From contig MGYR01000211.1 of NCBI GenBank assembly GCA_001801825.1, positions 12,427-17,562 on the forward strand: a DNA stretch of 5,136 nucleotides, written 5' to 3'. The stretch's first letter is position 1; the number at the start of each line of letters is the position of its first letter. The translations under genes were made by a program, and so were the position numbers. The DNA comes from Gammaproteobacteria bacterium RIFCSPLOWO2_02_FULL_56_15. GTDB taxonomy: Bacteria > Pseudomonadota > Gammaproteobacteria > Eutrophobiales > Eutrophobiaceae. Of this stretch, positions 5,013-5,136 are shown piece after piece. The notes under the pieces are model-generated. The model was not told the DNA's origin, ran no database searches, and saw nothing but the letters and a program-made list of their open reading frames with translations.

Positions 5013-5136
5013 ATGGCTTTGAAGCAAGGGATGGTGCTGCCTCCTTTATCGATCTACATCCATTTCCCGTGGTGCATCCGGAAGTGTCCCTATTGTGATT
5101 TCAATTCCTATGAGATGAAAGGGGACGGGCTGGATG
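5013..5136 (+). CDS. hemW: HemW-like radical SAM protein, N-terminal fragment (3' end outside window)
   Basis: The first 41 residues of a radical SAM protein of the HemN/HemW family run off the right edge. The segment LPPLSIYIHFPWCIRKCPYC contains the CX3CX2C motif whose cysteines bind the 4Fe-4S cluster, and the following DFNSYEMKG closely resembles E. coli HemW (DFNSHALKG). HemW is a haem-binding chaperone that inserts haem into target proteins and is not a coproporphyrinogen dehydrogenase, though often annotated so. The ATG at 5013 is chosen because AGG lies 7 bases upstream. The ATG at 5031 would give an N-terminus closer to E. coli (MVLPPL), but its AAGGG is too close to work. No own promoter is evident in the 43 bases after the terminator, so it may depend partly on read-through. 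Its usual partner rdgB is not directly upstream here. Confidence 0.9.
   Translation, partial: MALKQGMVLPPLSIYIHFPWCIRKCPYCDFNSYEMKGDGLD

Overview
The window looks like chromosomal DNA of a gammaproteobacterium-like organism of roughly balanced base composition. This rests on the start of hemW at the right edge, a Bcr/CflA-type exporter, sigma70-style promoters and ordinary Shine-Dalgarno sites. The assignment is by gene type only; no rRNA or lineage-specific marker is present.

Layout, left to right. Bases 2-703 (+) are the C-terminal part of a GMC-family flavin oxidoreductase whose N-terminus lies outside the window. A short convergent gap (704-809) carries a striking nested inverted repeat. 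On the minus strand follows a two-gene operon for a split aconitase X (AcnX): the catalytic large subunit (2551-1253) and the small swivel subunit (1256-810), joined by a 4-base ATGA overlap. A 314-base divergent intergenic region (2552-2865) separates this operon from a MarR-family regulator gene (2866-3309, +). It contains a perfect MarR-like palindrome, candidate promoters in both directions, a structured leader ahead of acnX and a tiny ORF with a good ribosome-binding site ahead of marR. Converging on marR is a Bcr/CflA-type MFS exporter gene (4573-3365, minus).

The 439-base region 4574-5012 has no convincing protein gene but is not empty. It contains a perfect-consensus sigma70 promoter (TTGACA, 16 bases, TATAAT), a perfect 19-bp palindrome over the expected transcription start, and, about 150 bases further on, a textbook intrinsic terminator. 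This is either a free-standing small RNA gene of about 185 nt or an attenuated leader for hemW, whose first codons (5013-5136, +) run off the right edge.

Working hypothesis: the acnX pair encodes an Fe-S dehydratase for a small hydroxylated acid, perhaps cis-3-hydroxy-L-proline as in characterised bacterial AcnX enzymes. The N-terminal part of the large subunit is atypical, so the substrate may differ. The divergent MarR protein is the obvious candidate regulator. The GMC oxidoreductase and the exporter may belong to the same accessory cluster, but their orientations do not prove it. The promoter-palindrome-terminator unit before hemW is the strongest lead for something undescribed.
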